DNA from: an uncultured Faecalibacterium sp.
GTDB lineage: Bacteria > Bacillota > Clostridia > Oscillospirales > Ruminococcaceae
Length of the DNA: 6,445 nt
NCBI GenBank assembly: GCA_937915335.1
Contig: CALDLZ010000493.1
Span: 1-6,445, forward strand
Direction of reading: 5' to 3'
A program made the position numbers and the translations under genes. A model generated the notes under the pieces. That model searched no databases, had not been told where the DNA came from, and was given only the letters and a program-made list of their open reading frames with translations. Shown piece after piece: positions 4,458 through 6,445 of the stretch (position 1 is its first letter; every line of letters begins with the position of its first letter).

Positions 4458-6445
4458 ATGCAATGGACCGGTTTGAATGAACTGCGTGAAAAGTACCTGA
4501 GCTTCTTCGAAGGCAAGGGCCACCTGCGTCTGGACAGCTTCCCGCTGGTGCCGAAGAATGACCCCAGCCTGCTGCTGATCAACAGCGGCATGGCTCCCAT
4601 GAAGAAGTGGTTCCTGGCTCAGGAAGAGCCGCCCTGCCACCGTGTGACCACCTGCCAGAAGTGCATCCGTACCCCGGATATCGAGCGCGTGGGCATCACC
4701 GCCCGTCACGGCACCTTCTTTGAGATGCTGGGCAACTTCTCCTTCCAGGATTACTTCAAGAAGGAAGTCATTCCCTGGGCCTGGGAGTTCCTGACTTCCG
4801 ACGAGTGGATGGCCATTCCCAAGGATCGGCTGCACATCTCCGTCTACGAGGAGGACGACGAGGCTTACGATATCTGGACCAAGGAGGTCGGCATCGCCCC
4901 CGACCACATGGTGCGCCTGGGCAAGGAGGACAACTTCTGGGAGCACGGCTCCGGCCCGTGCGGCCCCTGCTCCGAGATCTACTTTGACCGCGGCCCCGAG
5001 TATGGCTGCGGCAAGCCGACCTGCGGCGTGGGCTGCGACTGCGACCGCTATATGGAGATCTGGAACCTGGTGTTCAGCCAGTATGATGCCGACGGCAAGG
5101 GCCACTACGAGCGCCTGGCACGCCCCAACATCGATACCGGCATGGGTCTGGAGCGTCTGGCCTGCGTGATGCAGGGCGTTGGCAACCTGTTCGAGGTCGA
5201 TACCGTCCAGAGCGTGCTGCACCATGTGGAGCACATCGCCGGCAAGACCTACGGCACCGACGCAAAGCAGGATATCTCGATCCGTGTCATCACCGACCAC
5301 ATCCGCAGCTGCACCTTCATGGTGTCTGACGGCATCCTGCCCTCCAATGAGGGCCGTGGCTACGTCCTGCGCCGTCTGCTCCGCCGTGCCGCCCGCCATG
5401 GCCGGATGCTGGGCATCAACCGCCCCTTCCTGGTGGAGCTGGTGGAGACTGTCATCCAGTCCAGCGAGAGCGCATACCCCGAGCTGCGTGAGCACGACGC
5501 TTATATCAAGAAGGTCATCGGCACCGAGGAGGCAAACTTTGCCCGCACCATCGATGCCGGCATGAACATCCTGAACAACATGATCGACGGCCTGGAGAAG
5601 GCTCACCAGCACCTGCTGAAGGGCCTGGATGTCTTCAAGCTGAACGACACCTTCGGCTTCCCCCTCGACCTGACCAAGGAAATCGCTGCCGAGCAGGGCA
5701 TCGAGATCGACGAGGAAGGTTTCCATGCTGAGATGAAGAAGCAGAAGGAGCGTGCCCGTGCCGAGCGTCTGAAGAAGAATATCTCCGGCTGGAGCGAGGA
5801 TCTGTTCGGCGGTCTGACCGCGGAGCCCACCGTCTTTACCGGTTACGAGACCCTGAACGATACCGGCGTTGTGGTCGCCCTGAGCGACGAGGAGACCCTG
5901 ACCGATGCCATTGCCACCGATGAGCAGGCAAAGGAAGGCGTGCTGGTGGTTCTGGATAAGACCCCGTTCTACGCTGAGATGGGCGGCCAGGTCGCGGATA
6001 ACGGCCTGCTGACCGGCCCCGAGTGCAGCCTGCGCGTGCTGGACGTGAAAAAGACCCCCAAGGGCTACTATGTTCACACCTGCGTGCTGGAGAGCGGCAT
6101 CGTCAAGGTGGGCGACCACCTGAACGCTCAGGTGGACAAGGAATACCGCATGTCTATCTGCCGCAACCACACCGCTATCCATCTGCTGCAGGCTGCCCTG
6201 CGTGAAGTGCTGGGCGACCATGTCCATCAGGCAGGCTCCTATCAGGATGCTGAGATCACCCACTTCGATTTCACGCACTTCAGCGCCGTCACTCCCGAGG
6301 AGCTGGCCCGTGTGGAGAAGATCGTCAATGATCGCATCTTCGATGCCATGAATGTGGAAGTCAAGGAGATGCCCATTGAGGAAGCCAAGAAGCTGGGCGC
6401 GATGGCACTGTTCGGCGAGAAGTACGGCAAGGTCGTCCGCGTGGG
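4458..6445 (+). CDS. alaS: Alanyl-tRNA synthetase, 3' end beyond window
   Basis: AlaRS joins alanine to tRNA-Ala in the cytoplasm and clears mischarged serine or glycine. The visible 662 residues begin MQWTGLNELREKYLSFFEGK and run off the right edge; full-length bacterial enzymes are near 870-880 residues. The class II aminoacylation domain (about 1-240) shows INSGMAPMK (41-49), the RHGTFFEMLGNFSFQDYF segment (83-100), GPCGPCSEIYFDRG (166-179), a cysteine-rich Clostridia-type insert (Cys184, 189, 193, 195) and NIDTGMGLERL (224-234). The tRNA-recognition region includes SNEGRGYVLRRLLRRAARHG (296-315) and DTFGFPLDLT (397-406). The editing domain has FYAEMGGQVAD (504-514), the zinc-ligand pair His571 and His575 in HTAIH, and AMALFGEKYG (648-657). 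The second zinc-site half (Cys-x3-His) and the C-Ala domain lie outside the window. GAGGAG at 4443-4448 sets the ATG start 9 nt later. Expression should follow the upstream alanine T-box. Confidence 0.97.
   Translation, partial: MQWTGLNELREKYLSFFEGKGHLRLDSFPLVPKNDPSLLLINSGMAPMKKWFLAQEEPPCHRVTTCQKCIRTPDIERVGITARHGTFFEMLGNFSFQDYFKKEVIPWAWEFLTSDEWMAIPKDRLHISVYEEDDEAYDIWTKEVGIAPDHMVRLGKEDNFWEHGSGPCGPCSEIYFDRGPEYGCGKPTCGVGCDCDRYMEIWNLVFSQYDADGKGHYERLARPNIDTGMGLERLACVMQGVGNLFEVDTVQSVLHHVEHIAGKTYGTDAKQDISIRVITDHIRSCTFMVSDGILPSNEGRGYVLRRLLRRAARHGRMLGINRPFLVELVETVIQSSESAYPELREHDAYIKKVIGTEEANFARTIDAGMNILNNMIDGLEKAHQHLLKGLDVFKLNDTFGFPLDLTKEIAAEQGIEIDEEGFHAEMKKQKERARAERLKKNISGWSEDLFGGLTAEPTVFTGYETLNDTGVVVALSDEETLTDAIATDEQAKEGVLVVLDKTPFYAEMGGQVADNGLLTGPECSLRVLDVKKTPKGYYVHTCVLESGIVKVGDHLNAQVDKEYRMSICRNHTAIHLLQAALREVLGDHVHQAGSYQDAEITHFDFTHFSAVTPEELARVEKIVNDRIFDAMNVEVKEMPIEEAKKLGAMALFGEKYGKVVRV

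Noticed and set aside
4407..6278. A 623-codon open frame on the minus strand.
   Set aside because: It lies wholly antisense to alaS, whose motifs are unmistakable. Long antisense frames are expected opposite GC-rich coding sequence with strong codon bias, and the translation resembles no family.

Overview
The window looks like chromosomal DNA from a moderately GC-rich Clostridia-type Firmicute. A gut Oscillospiraceae/Faecalibacterium-like organism is my best guess; this is inferred from gene content and style, not from a search. The pointers are strong Shine-Dalgarno sites, consensus sigma-A-type promoters, an alanine T-box in front of alaS, and the short cysteine-rich form of the FMN-dependent alpha-hydroxy-acid dehydrogenase family. 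Five protein genes are well supported: one is cut by the right edge, and a sixth may end at the left edge.

Layout: (1) 1-159 holds a possible tail of an upstream gene, a clear promoter and a leader hairpin. (2) 160-1179 (+) encodes an FMN-dependent alpha-hydroxy-acid oxidising enzyme. (3) 1185-1238 is a long, nearly symmetrical hairpin that can terminate both converging transcripts. (4) 2181-3131 (-) is an S4-domain RluC/RluD-type pseudouridine synthase. It is followed 36 nt downstream on the same strand by 1236-2144 (-), an Mrr-type restriction endonuclease; the two are probably one transcript. (5) 3132-3314 is a compact divergent promoter region with two near-consensus promoters back to back. 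(6) 3315-4034 (+) is a small lipoprotein of unknown role. (7) 4035-4457 is a regulatory leader with a consensus promoter, an extra 5' hairpin, a complete T-box (Stem I with GCC alanine specifier, small helices, antiterminator, intrinsic terminator) and the alaS ribosome binding site. (8) 4458-6445 (+) is the first 662 codons of alaS, which continues off the window.

How the parts work together: the alaS unit is the one clear regulatory circuit. Uncharged tRNA-Ala should pair with the GCC specifier and, through its ACCA end, with the UGGU bulge of the antiterminator, allowing readthrough into alanyl-tRNA synthetase. The remaining genes are housekeeping or accessory genes with no obvious shared pathway. 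I found no mobile element, CRISPR array, tRNA or rRNA. I see no convincing evidence of a wholly new system. The items most worth checking are the N-terminal cysteine cluster of the FMN enzyme, the pairing of mrr with a pseudouridine synthase, and the extra structure at the 5' end of the alaS leader.
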